Below are positions 27,301-40,406 of a DNA stretch of 64,000 nucleotides, piece by piece. Made by a program: the position numbers and the translations under genes. Position 1 is the stretch's first letter, and each line of letters starts with the position of its first letter. The stretch comes from Climacteris rufus (Eukaryota; Chordata; Aves; Passeriformes; Climacteridae). The stretch is taken from assembly GCA_013398175.1 (NCBI GenBank), contig VZRZ01002180.1, positions 558,001-622,000 of the forward strand. Reading direction: 5' to 3'. The notes below the pieces were generated by a model that searched no databases, had not been told where the DNA came from, and worked only from the letters and a program-made list of their open reading frames with translations.

Positions 27301-29030
27301 TGCAAGCAGGTTCTGGTGCCAAGGCATTAGTTGTTTCCAAGTCTTCTGCTTATTAGTAAGGCAGAACTGCTGTTTCAAGACAGAGTTGACCTGAGAAAAT
27401 GCTGCAAAAGTGGGTCCTAATGTTTCATGTCTCCAAGGTATCATACCCCTTTCCTTATTTTGGAGGCATTGGCTGGCTCACGAGATTAATGTTGGTTCAG
27501 CTAATAGCTAAAGGCTATACTTTTCCAGCGTGGCTTCCTGAGCTTGTGGCACGTTGGGTGTCTCCTGTTTTTTTACAGGAGCCAAATGCTCAACATCTCT
27601 GAAGGCTGATAAATTGAACTGCACGGATTTCAAAATCCACATACCCGGATTTTTATATGGGCCTTAACTGAGTCTATCCATATGCTCAGCAAATATAGGT
27701 TGCCTTTGAAAACACTGGTGCTGTAGAGCTGAATACAGTCGCTGTTATCTCTCTGCAGAGCTGCCAAAGTATCCATCCAGATTATGTCCCCAAGCCCTGC
27801 CAATTCACAGAGCAGCATCACAGAAATATGCTTTCTGCCATCAGTTCCAGGTGTGTTGTGTAGATGTGGATGGAGACAACTGCATGTGATGGCTCTTTCA
27901 GAGATGGTCTGTGCATGCACTGCACACGGGCCAGCCCTCCCAAGAGACCCTCTATGCACATTCAGTCATGCTCACAAGAATCATCTTTTTGCTGTGTGTG
28001 TACAAAATGACTTTGCTGCATGTGCTGAGCGGCATAATATATTCATACAGGTTATATATAATTTTACTTTATACATATATGTTTATGTGTATATGTTCTT
28101 TTTAAGACCGCTCTTTTTGATCTCCACCCTTCTGCTGAAGGTGTTATATATATTGCTTGTTCATGTAACAACAAAGCACATCCATTTAATATATTTTATT
28201 TGAGAATTCTGGGTTGTATACCAATATGAGTATATTTTGTCTGTGCTTTGTGTACATCTGCAGGTGTTTATTTAGATGTGCATGCTGTTGGTAATTGTAA
28301 TTGATGTTGCAGATGTGTTTCCTAGCAAGAATAAAATATAAACATTGGAAAAACTGTGCAAATGGTAGAAAAGATAGGATATAAAACAGTAAATATTATT
28401 AAAAGTGATGAAATTTTAATAATAGACTTCAGTTTTAAAAATGTTGGAGAGATTTCTTTCAGCCGTCTTTGAATTTGTCATTTCTTGTTTTGTCTGTAGG
28501 CGGCTTCTTAACCACCATTGTAGCATGAGATTCTCACAGGACATTGGCTTTTGTCCACTCCAGTCCATGATCCAATCCGACTGTCTAGTGGGTGCTTAAT
28601 CAGACTACCTCCAAAGTACATGATTTTAAAGTCTGAAGCTACTATTGCAGATTAAAACAAAGAGCATTTTAAATTGTAGTGCACAATAAAAACGTATCAA
28701 ATGTCCTTTACAGGATTTCAAACCTTTATTTTGTGAACTCTTGAAAAAAGTATGTGCTTTTAATCTGTATTAGCTAATCTAGAAGCAGCAGCACAGGTCA
28801 AATGTTAAATGTTTAATTTGGTTTCTCTAATTGTAGGATCATTAAAAATGACCTAATAGACCATGGGGTCAGATTCTTCTTTGTATACCAGTACAATTCT
28901 ATTGATTTTTAACTGAGTTATTGCTAGTTTATTGTAGCCTGAGAGCAAAAGCAAAGCCTTTGAATCCATTGCCTGCAACAGTAGAATAGTTTCTCTAGAC
29001 AGAGACGGGCAACAAAATTGAACTTCACTT
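15337..29030. other. Intron 1 segment, no gene recognised
   Basis: About 13.7 kb of AT-rich intronic sequence. Open frames are short; the longest (19777-20184 on +, 135 codons) starts at a GTG and matches nothing I know. Contents that can be named are an A-rich pentamer repeat near 21198-21255, a pyrimidine-rich run near 26500, and a 14-base palindrome with a TAATTA core at 17648-17661. Conserved regulatory elements may be present but cannot be recognised without an alignment. Confidence 0.6.
21198..21255. repeat. Low-complexity (AATAG/AATAA)n
   Basis: A run built from aatag, aataa and aaaat units with no other sequence inside it. It is an imperfect pentanucleotide microsatellite. Confidence 0.85.
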
Positions 29031-29124
29031 GATGATGGTATTAGAGACTGAAATAGTTCATGCCTTAAACATTGTTATAGCAAAACTGTATAAAAAAGCC
29101 ACAACCACCACCCCTTCCTGGAGA

Positions 29125-29868
29125 TGNCGTCTCAGGTCTGAGGAGAAGGAAACAAGACTGTGCATCCACAAGAAAGCCAAACCCAGCAGCTGTGCCGATC
29201 ATCCCTGTCTGGGTTTGGCATGGGGGAGGCCACAGCCCACAGCTGGGAGCAGGTTTGCACAGATTTCATCCCCAGCTGAGGTGGGGGAAGGACGCTTTGA
29301 GTGTGGTGTAACCTCTGATCAGAGGCAATGAACATCCATCCTCCCTGACTCAGCTGTGGAACCCCCAGCCCCAAGAGAGCTACAGGACATTCATGTGACA
29401 GGCAGCTGAGGGGGTGTCATAATCCACCAAAGACCCCCTGAAGTGCACCCCAGACTCATTCCTGAAGCCTGGCACAACAGGACTGCACATGATGTAAAGT
29501 GATGCAATGGATCCATTGTCTCAAAGAGACAATGGCCCAAGGGAGGGGCCTGGATTCTGCTACCTGGCCTGAATGTATATTAATCCTGGGGATTCTGTGC
29601 TTCTGTGGGGACCCTCACCACCAAGCAGACCTGCTGGAGACGATCAATGCAACATTGTTGGGATCCATGGAGTGGTGATATTTTCTTTCTCTGTCACTCT
29701 CTTTCTGTCCCCCCACCTCTTTTTCTATTTCTTTCTCTTACTTTCCCTCTCTCTCCCATCTTTACTGTGAAATAAAATCCATACTATTGACATTGGCATA
29801 TGGTCTTGTTTGCACCTTAATTTGGGCAGAGGAATGTCTAAATAACCTTAATAAACTGGACCTTAACA
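29125..29868 (+). mobile_element. Solo LTR of an avian endogenous retrovirus, ends approximate
   Basis: The right part has the order expected at a retroviral LTR: a TATA-like tatattaat at about 29576, a pyrimidine-rich stretch at 29681-29765, a polyadenylation signal in gtgaaataaaatcc at about 29770, and a U5-like tail ending ggaccttaaca at 29868. This style is common in bird genomes. No gag, pol or env reading is adjacent, so it is a solo LTR. The left end is uncertain: a tg at 29125 precedes the single N at 29127, but the flanks give no clean target duplication. A gatggt pair at 29034-29039 and 29869-29874 would suit a 6-base duplication, yet the left end then lacks the usual TG. Family (ERVK or ERVL) is not assigned. 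Confidence 0.7.
29127..29127. other. Single undetermined base
   Basis: One N inside the left end of the LTR at 29.1 kb. No flanking duplication is visible here, unlike the N at 61096. Confidence 0.95.
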
Positions 29869-29874
29869 GATGGT

Positions 29875-32000
29875 CAGGGAAGACCAAGGGAAGACCATTT
29901 GCAGTATGAAAATCATCATGCTTTAGTCTTGCAGTTATTATTGTTGTTGGTTTATTCCTAACTGTCTGATTTAAAGGGAGATAGTCATGCTGAGATGGAG
30001 TCCTACCATACCTGTCTTTGAGGTAGCTATCATTGGAATGAGTGGTGTCACTACTGTGGCAGTGGTGCTCTCAGTGTGGTTTCTCATGCATGTAGGCTGC
30101 TGATCCCCTGCTTGCACAATGGTGAAAGGGGGGATCTACAGCTCTTGATGCTTAGGTGGAGGTGGAGGAGAAGACACCGAGGCACTTATGGCAAAAGCAT
30201 GTAGATGACAGAAGCGGAAGAACTAGAGCCAAAAGTGGTTACTGCTGAGTATTACTTGGAGACTATCCTAAAATCAGGGCAGAGTGCCAGGTTTTGTGGT
30301 GAGATGTCATGCCTTGCTGAAACGTGCTGTGGGGTGGCATCATAGTTTACCTTTTCCCCCCATGATCCTGACCCGTGCCTCACTGTCATTGCAATGTGGC
30401 AGTCCCTCCCCTTGATTTTACAGCAGAATTACAGCAGAAAAACAGGCAGAAAACTGAAGTGTTCAAAGGGAGCTTTCTCTGAGTGGAGGCTGCAGGGCTT
30501 TTCCCTGCTAGTTACTCACAACCAGCTATTAAAGAGAAAAAAAGGCAGGAAGTCTTTGTGCACTGTTTTCCATCGCTTTCTCTCATCTCTCTCTTCTGGG
30601 TGCTCTGATGTCTCTTTGTCTGTCTGGGCTTTGCCTTCCGTCTTTCCTCAGTAAGCCTTGTGGTGGCTCACCAAGAGTTGTGGGAATGTAAGACCTTTGA
30701 GACTGCTCCCCTCTCTGTCAAGTTTGCTTGAGGCTGTCCAAGCACTGTGATGTGGAAGAACTGACAGTGCAGGGCTGAGAGAGACAGTAGTGTCACACCA
30801 CGCATTCCATCATGAAACCAAACCCTCCGAGAAGTCTACAAACATGTCTCTTATGTGGGGACCCTAATTTCAGAGGTTTTTATTTACTTAATAGTTAGGT
30901 TATAAATAAATTACAGTTAAACCCAAAGCATTTTACTAAGTGCAAGACCTATCTCTTGTTTATCCCAATTTCCTGTTCTCTTCACTAACAACACATCCTT
31001 TTCAGATTTTCCCCCTTCCTTTTTCAGCAGCAGAGAGGAATAAGCTGGGTTACTGCTAGAAACCTGTAGGCTATGGTCTCTGTTGCAAAGTATAAGTGCT
31101 CCTCTCTACTTTGACACTAGGATAGTATGTTTAATTCAGCATCAAGGGAAATCTTGGATGTGTAAATATTAAAGGAACAGGCCATAAAGTTGAAACATTC
31201 AGCAGCACTTCACAACACTGAAATGAAATGTATGAAGTGCAGTGTTAGCAAGTGTTTATATAAAACATGCTACAGTATAACATTGAACAATTATACCTCT
31301 CTAATCTCAGGCACTTATCTCTAGCTAAAGCCAAGTGGCTTGCAGGTTTAAGTTGCTCGGTATTTTTGAAGTCAGTGTGGTAATGAAATATGCTAAGCAG
31401 ATGGGTTTTATGTGTGAGCATTTTGGGTATTTTTCTTGGCCTGACTACTTGTATCTTTGAAGACACAAAAATAATGTAGTCAGAAGGAAAAGGCCAAAGT
31501 CTAATGAGTTTAATTACGAGAGCTGATGTTGGTAGTTGCATTTAAACCTTCTTTTTAGTACTTGTATCTCAACTTTGCCATTTTTTGAAGCCTTTTCTAT
31601 AGAAATACTTATGTTATATGAGTGTAAATCCTCTGCCCCCCTCGTGCCACCTCTTTAACAGCCAGAAAGGGCTTGGATGACATGGTCAGGGGCAGGGTGG
31701 TGGGACTCGGACTCCCTGCACAAGGAGCTGATGGCCTGCACCAAGCCTGTCTGACCAAGCATTTGTGAAAGGATGGGAGTAGTGCAGGCTAATTTCTTGA
31801 ATGTCTCATGGCTACTGCTGTATATACTGTTGTATAATTGTATAAGCTGCCTGAAATCAGTTCAGAGCAGCAGTGAGAGTATATAAAGGGTCTGTATATG
31901 GCTTGTTTATGGAGATCTAGAAATGATAGTTATGCTCAGATATTTCTTGGTATGGGTGGGTTTGTTGTATTGGTTTTGTTCTTTGAAAAGCAAAAGGTAT
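29875..32000. other. Intron 1 segment between LTRs, no gene recognised
   Basis: Non-coding sequence with short frames only. A tatataaa motif lies near 31880, but it is not tied to any gene or LTR boundary that I could define. Confidence 0.55.
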
Positions 32001-32325
32001 TGATGCCTAAAAGGCTAGCCCAAAAACTGAGGCCAGGCAGGAGTAAGGGAATAAAAGGTGGGTATTTATTTGAAGGGCCTTCAAAGGTACATTTAGGGCA
32101 GACAAAGCCCCCTCCTTGGGGCATCACCCAAAAGGGATGACGAGTCACGAATTCTCCACACTTTTATAGGTTTGGTCCATTCACATATCAGCATAGATTT
32201 ACCAATTAAAACTTTACAAAGTGGTAGTGTTCTGTCTATAGAGAACAGCAACCAACGAGATATAAAGCATACACGCCAGACAACGCAGGATTTGAAAAAT
32301 ACAAGGGTTAAAACCTAAGGCAACA
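32001..32325 (-). mobile_element. Solo LTR copy A (325 bases), endogenous retrovirus, minus strand
   Basis: The element runs from tgatgcc at 32001 to ggcaaca at 32325 and is flanked by gtat on both sides (31997-32000 and 32326-32329), a 4-base target duplication. Read on the minus strand it has the order TATAAAAG (about 32163-32170), then AATAAA (about 32068), then the 3' end, as expected of U3-R-U5. It matches copy B at 35227-35629 with 15 substitutions over the shared 325 bases (about 95 percent identity), but lacks 78 internal bases present there. A 4-base duplication suits ERV1 (gammaretrovirus-like) elements. No internal viral genes accompany it. Short frames on either strand here are not genes. 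Confidence 0.85.
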
Positions 32326-32329
32326 GTAT

Positions 32330-35222
32330 AATCTGCTTTTGTAGAGAAGTTAATGTTTGCTGTATAGTTTAAAATGGTAGAGATTTTTTTCTTTTAGTGT
32401 GTGAATCACAAAAGTTGGAATCTTATGTTGCTTGTCCTGCTTTCATGATTATAGAAGATGACGTCATTGTGATTGCAGCTGTAGTTTACATGGAAGAATA
32501 GCATTAAGGAATAAATTAATATTGAATTTATAGCTTCTCTTGAGATAGTTCATCAGACAAGACCAGGCAGCTCTTCTTGTGACATTAGCAAATCTCTGTG
32601 TCTTGCTACTAGTGCAACGCTTGGAAACACTGCAGTCTGGCTTTGGAGGTCAAGGGTGGGATGTGCTTTCTGGTGATTCTCAGTGCATCAGCAGTACAGA
32701 ACAAGTGGAGCCAAAAGCACTGATATGTGAAGGGATTTATAAGCTGTTTTTTGCAGGATTTATAGCCATTTTTTCTCAAAAGGTCACTGACAAATCTTCC
32801 TCACACCAAGGGAACAAGTTGTATTTCAAAGACTGTGTCACCAAGAGAAAGAGACCATTTTTATTTGTTTCCTTTACTGTTGTCTTGTGATGTCCTCTCA
32901 AACACCTTCGTACATCTCAGGATTTTTGGCGATCTGACAGTGAGTGGCTCTATTCTTAATTATTTTCAAAATAAAACTTTTACCTCTTCATATGTACTTT
33001 ACCAGCAAGTTTCAGATAGTTTCCTGTGATGTTTGTAAGCAGTTTGACCTGTAAAATGTCAGCAAGTATGAGGAGAATTTCAGAAAGCCATATTAAACCA
33101 CTGAGTTTGAGCTACCAGTATGTCTTCTGCATCTCTGGTTCTCAGAGATGAGAGTTCATCTGAGCAACAGCAAGACATTTTTGCTCCTGGCCTTTACCTT
33201 GAACCTTCCTCTCTTTATCTCACCCTCCCCTCTTCTGGGTGCTTGGCCCCCATTCGATGACCCTGCTTTCAGCAAAGCTCCCTTCCCACAATTTTGCTTT
33301 CTGCTATTGTAAAACATAGGCTGAGCTTGAAGTGCAAAGCAAGACTGAGTTTGCTTTTACAAGTGAATCAAAACAGAACTCTGACAATCAACGTAAGCAA
33401 CGTATCAAGACCTATTGGATTTGAGAGTACAAACAATTGCACTTAAAGTTACTGTGAGTATTAAAATAGTATATTTGGAGAGAGAATATTTATGATTTTT
33501 TTATTACTAGGTGGCATGCATTTATTTATTGCCTCTATATAGATTCATTTCCTTGTGCCCAGAAGTAGTGGTGCTTTCCTCACACATAGTCAAGATGTTT
33601 TGTTGGGAAGCAATGCAATGCAAATCAATTTCTCCTCAGTAGAGATCAACAAGAAGTCATAGCAAGTTCAATACATTTTGAATTTTTCTTGCTATCTTTT
33701 TATTAAAAACCAGCTTAATTTAAAAATCATAACCACATATTGTGCACTGATCATTAGCATGTCTCGTTTTGTGATTTGTGGGTAAGTTGTTTTGTTGATT
33801 TTGCTGATTAGAAGCCTTATGGTTTGGGGGAGAGATAAGATAGTTGTATTTATTGTTTGCACAAGTAATGTGATATTTTGTCTGGAGATGACAGTGGTGT
33901 GTTCAAGTAACAGTTTAACACTATTTAAGGAAAAATACCTTTTTGTTATGTAAAAGTTACTAGGCAGAAAGTGTAGTAAAATGATCTTAAATTGCTTGAC
34001 ATAACTTTATGTAGCAGGTGGCAAAGAAACTTAGTCCCAGAAATATAAATTGAGGTGTTAAATGATCTGGGATGCTACCATTTACCCATATTGAGGCCAT
34101 TCACTAAAAAGAAAGAAAAGAAAAAAGAAACTTAAACTCAAAATACTCTGACTTTCAATCTAGTCAGTCTGTGTAGAAAATATTTTTTTTTAGTTCACGT
34201 GGCTCATGTTGCACTTAAGTTCTAGTGGGAAGAGTACTTGTTCTTATTTAGTGCATTCAGGATTTTGAAGTAGTTTACTCAGACTTTTATATTTGAACTA
34301 AAATAAATAGGCATATGGCAAATAGAAGAACATATTCACTCTGCTGCCTCAAAATTCTTTTGAGGTCAAGAATTTGAAAACAGGAACCTATAGTGCGGTT
34401 TGCGAACACAATAGGAACAGCTGGTGCTCAGCACTTTTGAAAATGAGGTCACTTTATTCTTGGTTGAAATGTGCAAAATGGGTCATCTGGGCATAGGCTT
34501 AAGACAAAGGCTAAGCACGTGGCCATTTATAAGCAAGTTGTCCATGTTCAAGAACTAGTTGGTTAAAAGGATTCAGTGAAACAAGGAAACACTGGGATGG
34601 GTCTGCACTTTCCCAACTTTTGGAAGCATAGCTCCTTAAATTCTACTAGGAAAATAAATCACTGCCATATATTTTCAAAGATCTGCTCATGCTGAGGATG
34701 ACATCATCCATATTTTCCACAGTCACCCCTCCCTCTGATGCCTTTCTGCTCGTCCTTCACATAACCTACTTTAGGAAACACTGCTCTATTGTACAGTCCT
34801 TGGGAACACTGCCTCTCCACCAGTCTCAGCCCTGGGACTTCCCTGGTCCTGCCAGCAAAACAAAGGAGAAAATCCCAAACATGCACAAACCCTGCAGCAT
34901 CACTAGCAAAATCGAAAGATGCATTAGGAAGATAACAAGAACTTTGCTTAGATTTGACTTTGGATTTTTCATTATAAATACTGTATTCAAAATATACATA
35001 AGTTAATGGCATTAAGGCCACGTTTTACCCTTTTATTACATGAACAGCTGTTGCTAACACATCCAAGGTGATGGTATGAGTCACAGGATACAGGTACATC
35101 AGCTGGCAAATTTGGGACCTGATACTGATTGCTGTTGTGTGTCACATGATATGCATAAGAAGTTTGGCATGAGAACTCATATGTACTTTCAGTAGGAGTG
35201 TGCAGGTCTTGAATTCCAGACC
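32330..35222. other. Intron 1 segment between the two related LTRs
   Basis: About 2.9 kb of ordinary AT-rich sequence. No gag, pol or env reading was recognised, which argues against this being the body of a provirus bounded by copies A and B. A perfect TGACGTCA lies at 32459-32466. The open frames at 34689-35021 on both strands match no known protein. Confidence 0.6.
32459..32466. promoter_or_regulatory. Perfect CRE-type palindrome TGACGTCA
   Basis: This is the full CREB/ATF consensus, retaining a CpG in AT-rich intron. It lies 134 bases 3' of LTR copy A. Function is not shown; chance occurrence is possible. Confidence 0.3.
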
Positions 35223-35226
35223 CTAC

Positions 35227-35629
35227 TGATGCCTAAAAGGCTAGCCCAAAAACTGAGGCCAGGCAGGAGTAAGGGAATAAAAAGTAGGTATTTATTTGAA
35301 GGGCTTTCAGAGGTACATTTAGGGCAGACAAAGCCCCCTCCTTGAGGCATCACCCAAAATGGACGATGAGTCACGAGTTCTCCACACTTTTACAGGTTTG
35401 GTCCATTTGCATATCAGCATAGATTTACCAATTAAAACTTTACAATTTCCCCCTAGCTCGCTCCCCCCCTCCCCCCCTTAGAAGCTTGGGTCTGGGCAGC
35501 CCGAATGTCCTTGGTAAGTACAGAGTGGTAGTGTTATGTCTATAGAGAACAGCAACCAACGAGATATAAAGCATACACGCCAGACAATGCAGGATTTGAA
35601 AAATACAAGGGTTAAAACCTAAGGCAGCA
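35227..35629 (-). mobile_element. Solo LTR copy B (403 bases), endogenous retrovirus, minus strand
   Basis: The element runs from tgatgcc at 35227 to ggcagca at 35629 and is flanked by ctac on both sides (35223-35226 and 35630-35633), a perfect 4-base target duplication different from that of copy A. It carries 78 bases (35446-35523) absent from copy A, including two runs of seven C separated by a T. On the minus strand its TATA motif reads TGTAAAAG, one base off the TATAAAAG of copy A, so promoter activity is probably weaker. Orientation is taken from the TATA, AATAAA and 3'-end order on the minus strand. Confidence 0.87.
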
Positions 35630-38600
35630 CTACCTTCAGTCATCCCAACAGCCTGTACAAATTGGTATCTGACTGAACACCTTGAGTGTCAAGATCACAG
35701 GAAAACTTCAGATTGGAAAGGATCCCAGGTGATTGCAGTGTGAGTACACATCGTTCCTCTCAAGTGGAGTTGAATCTTTGTGCACAAACAATGCTCTTTA
35801 AATCAAAGTAAATTCTGTTAATTTAGTTGGGAAATACTACATGAAAATCACACTGGCTTTAAGCAAAAACCTGAACCCTATGCTAAAATAAACTGCACTC
35901 CTAATTCAAGGAGTCATTTTGTCATTAATGAACTTACCTGGAAGAGTATGTTGTTAAATCTAGCCATTTATTGCTTTAGTTGCAAAAATTACTGATTTTA
36001 TTGATTACATAACACTTCTGTGTCTTTGTTTGCATTTTTCATACAGTTTTGTGACTGGTTAATGGAATAACCGAAGAAAGTGGTGACATTGGCAAGAATA
36101 AACAAAGCAGAAGGGGCAAAAACACCTCCTGTTCTCAAGTCCTGTGTATTTTGCCTCCCGAGGTGGACTTGTGCTGGAGTTAGTCAGGGCTGCATCTCAT
36201 ATCTAGTGCCACATTTCAGATGAAACCATAGGAATGCTTCTCATTTTCTTATTATTGTAAGTTTAATTTACTGAGGCAGGCTTGAAGATTGCCTTTGTGA
36301 GTGAGGTGATTTGCCTGTCTAAACCAGGCTTACATTTTGGCTAGTTTTTAACAAGAGCTGTTGAAACAAGCATAGAGGAAGAGAACAAAGTGGTGATAGC
36401 AGCAGTACAAGGAATTATGGACTGGAAAAGCAGAATGCAATTAGATATTTCCATGGTTGGCAAAGCACAGCCAGGACTAAGCTGTCATACAAGTGTTGCT
36501 TATATGATGTGTGTTATAGGTTTGGATTTGAAAAATGTTTCCCTTCCATCAAAGAAACTTTTATTGAATATTGATGTAATAAGACTCAGTAACAGCTAAG
36601 TACTTAGTATGAAGATGGGTTGGGTTTTTTTCTCTGTACCACAAGATAGTCAGAAATACTATCTTTTGATACCACGTGGCTTTACTACTTTTAGTTTTAC
36701 CAGTAGAGGAGAGCACTTAAAAAGCAAAGCATAAGATTCCCACAGTGTCTTTCTGTTTCAGAGGTTTGCCTTGGATGAATTGCTGCACGGAAGTGTAATT
36801 AATCACTAGCTGCAAGATGGAACAAGGGTGGCTGGCATACCATATAGAAGAAAAATTGTCTGCAGGATGTGCAGATGAATGGGCCATGTCTGGAGGAGCA
36901 GTGGTGGTATCTGTCTTGTTTTCATGACATGAATTGTATTTCCCTTTTGACTTCATCCCAAGTTCTGGTAGACAGTTTTCAGGTCCTGAGGGAGGCTGCT
37001 CCAATTTCTGCAATTGATTCTGGCTTTGCAGAAGAGGTATTTAAAGAGCAATGGTAGTATTTACTAGTCATTTGTATTTCATTTCATCCTCAGTTGAAAC
37101 TATTGAACTAATAAATATAACATTCTGTAAGTTACTTCCCTAGGATATTGGGCGTAGTCATTTCCATCCTTGCAGAAGTTGCATGCTAAAGAAGCCACGT
37201 TTAATGTGGATTCCATTCAGAAAAGAACAATTTCTGGCATCCCTGGAGTGACTTTTACATGACCGTGTTTTCTTTCTTAATCAGAGCTGAAAGGTTTGTG
37301 CATGTGGATAAAACTGTGTGTCCTACAGTAATGCAGCAGTGATTTGGGAATTGTGTATTGCCTTATGTATTTCCCTTGAGGTAGGCAGTTTTCTTCTAAA
37401 CTTTCTGCACAGCCAAGACTTGAAAGCAGCCCTTCATCAAAGTGTACATATCAATACAGGTAGGTTGCAAGCCAATTCTGGTTCTGCTTTAAATATAGTC
37501 ATTGAAAACATTTAGACTGCATGTGTCCCCTAAATGTGGAACAAGAGTTGCATCTCAAAACCTGTGATCTACCTGGGGAAAAACTGTCCTCGGTGCAGAG
37601 ACCATAAAACAATTTTAGGGATGCCTTTGGAGGACTCTAAGTAGGGTAACTGTTAGGAAAAAAGAAGGTATATTCTGGGATAAGACTTCTGCATGCTGCA
37701 GCTTCAGGGAGACAGTTGTGATCAAACCTTCCTGAGACCACAGAGCAGGGCAAGGGGAGAAGCCCAGAGGTGATCCAAAGTTGCCTTCACCAATCTTGAC
37801 GTTCTCTGGTAGAGAGCAACAAGAGGAGATCATAGCGTAACCTGGTGTGCTGGGTGTCTGTGCTGCAACAAGAAAGACTGTAAAATCCCTTGCCTTGGAT
37901 TGTAAATTTATGCATTTTAAGCATAAACAACCCACTGCCTACCAACTGCTTAGGTCAAGCTTACAGTGCTTTGCTTCCTTACATACCTCAGGCAGTGTCT
38001 GCGTAACAGCTCTGCTGTCTTCCCCTGTGAAATGCAGTGTTGTTGCTTGGCACACTCAGTGTTGGATGAGGTGTCAAACCCCTTGATTCAAACAATGTTC
38101 AGGGCATAATTAATGTTGTCTGCAATGTTCCGGTATTAACTGTCATAAGAAATGTTACTGAACATCTGAACTGTGCTAAAATCTTATTCACATGCTCCCA
38201 ACACTCACACTGACTGCAGAGGAAAAGTTTATTTAACAAGTAATGCATGTTTGCGTGTCTGTGTACGTATCACAAACACACAGATATATTTGATTCTGCT
38301 TTTTTTTAAACTTTTCTTTGCATTTTTTGTACATTCTGTACTATTTCGTTTATTTGAATGCAGCTTACTGGGATACTGAACACTGCATCAGCTTTGTTAG
38401 GTTTTTTGTAGAGTTTTCACATTTTTAATTGAAAGCTCTGGGAGCCTATATAGATTCTTTGTCATGCATATGAGCACATTATGCAGGCTTACTTTATCTT
38501 CTCTCCATGAGTCTTATTTTAAGCATTTTCTCTCTTCTGCTTTTTGTGCTATGTGCTAAATCACATACATGATACTTGTGTTTTGATTTTGTGGACAGAT

Positions 38601-40406
38601 GACTCCCAAACTCTTGAGACCCTCTGTGATTTCCCTTGCCATTATGAATACTCATATCAGTGTATATTTTTAGAAGCATTAACTATGCTTTGTGTATCTG
38701 AGCAAACTTTGTTTGAAGTACTCTTGGAGAGCATGCACAATGTTTTGTTGATGTTGCTACAGTGGATTTTCATTCTTACTTCATTGAATTAATACATTTT
38801 TGCCCAACAATAATATTGACTTCTTCAAATATTTGGTGTCAGATGCTTTTGCCTTGGTCTTTTTCAAGAGTATTTTGGCCAACAAACTTAAGTTTTTGCT
38901 GTGTTAAATCACTTCTAGAGTAATTCTTAGGTATCTTTCACATTGTAAAAATACTTGTTGTTTGATTCTGAGGGGAAACAGTGGGAAGGACCTGAGACAA
39001 TTTCTTAGGACCCATAATAATAGTGAAGTTTTGGTTTAGCCTGACCTCTGCTGGGTAAGTCTTGGACTTGGCTCTTCCTCACTATCCCAACACAACACTG
39101 CTCTCCCTTCATATTGTCAATGACCTGTCCATGACCAGAAATTCAAGTCTTGACTCTGCAAGCACAGAGACTTCACCTAAATTCAAGTGCCTGATGTGCA
39201 GCTGAAGAGAAAATGCCCTTCTATTTTTATTGTAATTATTTATTTGTATTGCAATTGGGTACCTGTTGTGTTGGGCACATAAAATAAAGAATTGTAAATG
39301 CTGTGCAGACTTAAAGTCTATGTACTGAAAGAGAAATAAGATGCAAAAGAGATGGAGGTGCAAAATATATGCAGAGTAAAATATTCTCCTACATTTTATA
39401 CTGCCACTAAATTCTGTCAGTGAAATAACGGTGCAGCAAAGAAGAATCTAGATTATTAACTATTGTGTGCAAGAGAAACCTTGCTTTGGAATTTGGGGAG
39501 TGTGGAATAAATAATCCTTTGGGAGCTTGAGAGCTTTTATTCCCTCTTTTTGCAGAAGAGCCATTACCTTCCCTATCCCTGTAGTTATGTGCAGAACAGC
39601 TGAGTTAAAAACAACTTCTATAAATGTTACATAAATTGAATTGATTTTTGTTTAAAAAACACCAGCAAGGAAGAAAGAGATAGGAGTGATTCTTAACCTT
39701 CTGTCATTCAACCATTGCCTGATTATGTGTGTGTATTAGGGAGTGTGTATATAAATGGAGAAAACTGTTGGTAAAGTACACAGAGCCCGTCCATTCTGAA
39801 ATGAACGGTCCCGCCAGCAGCAAGGATGTAGGATGTTGTTTAGCATTTAGGTCACATCTTTATAGTGGTGTGATATTAATCTCTGTTTTCCCAAGACATT
39901 GGGAGAGCCATGGCAATTGCCTATCTGCCTCCAAAGCACTGTGGCTACCAGAATCACCAGACCTGTCCTACCATGGTGACAGGTGAAGTCCCCCATGACG
40001 TCTGCAAGGCCAGACTCAGTAGTGTTTGCCTGAGGGTTGTTCAAGAGAAAGCTGGGTTACAGAACTGATACCTGTCATTGCTAAGGATGGGAAAAGGGAA
40101 AAAATGGGAATGTGGGATACCATATTCTCACATGTCAGCTTGATTGGAGTGAGCAGTGCTGTAAGGGAAATGGTGTGCATTTGCTGTTGTGGCACACGTT
40201 CAATTTGGATCACTGTGCTGGCTGATGGGGATGTAAGTGATACTTCTTTTATGAAGTATTATGGAACTTTGAGAACTTGTTAAAAGCTGTGACTATAATT
40301 TGCTGTTTTTTTTTTTCCTGAGCACTGACACCTATAGACTATGAAACTAGTCTGATTTTTAACAAGTAAAAACAATGGAAGGAAAAAAACCAAACCTACA
40401 ACCTTT

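Noticed and set aside
31936..32148. 70-codon minus-strand frame, echoed at 35189-35374
   Set aside because: The shared peptide is translated LTR sequence (copies A and B), not a gene.
32001..35629. A provirus bounded by two LTRs
   Set aside because: Each LTR has its own 4-base target duplication and the sequence between shows no viral genes.
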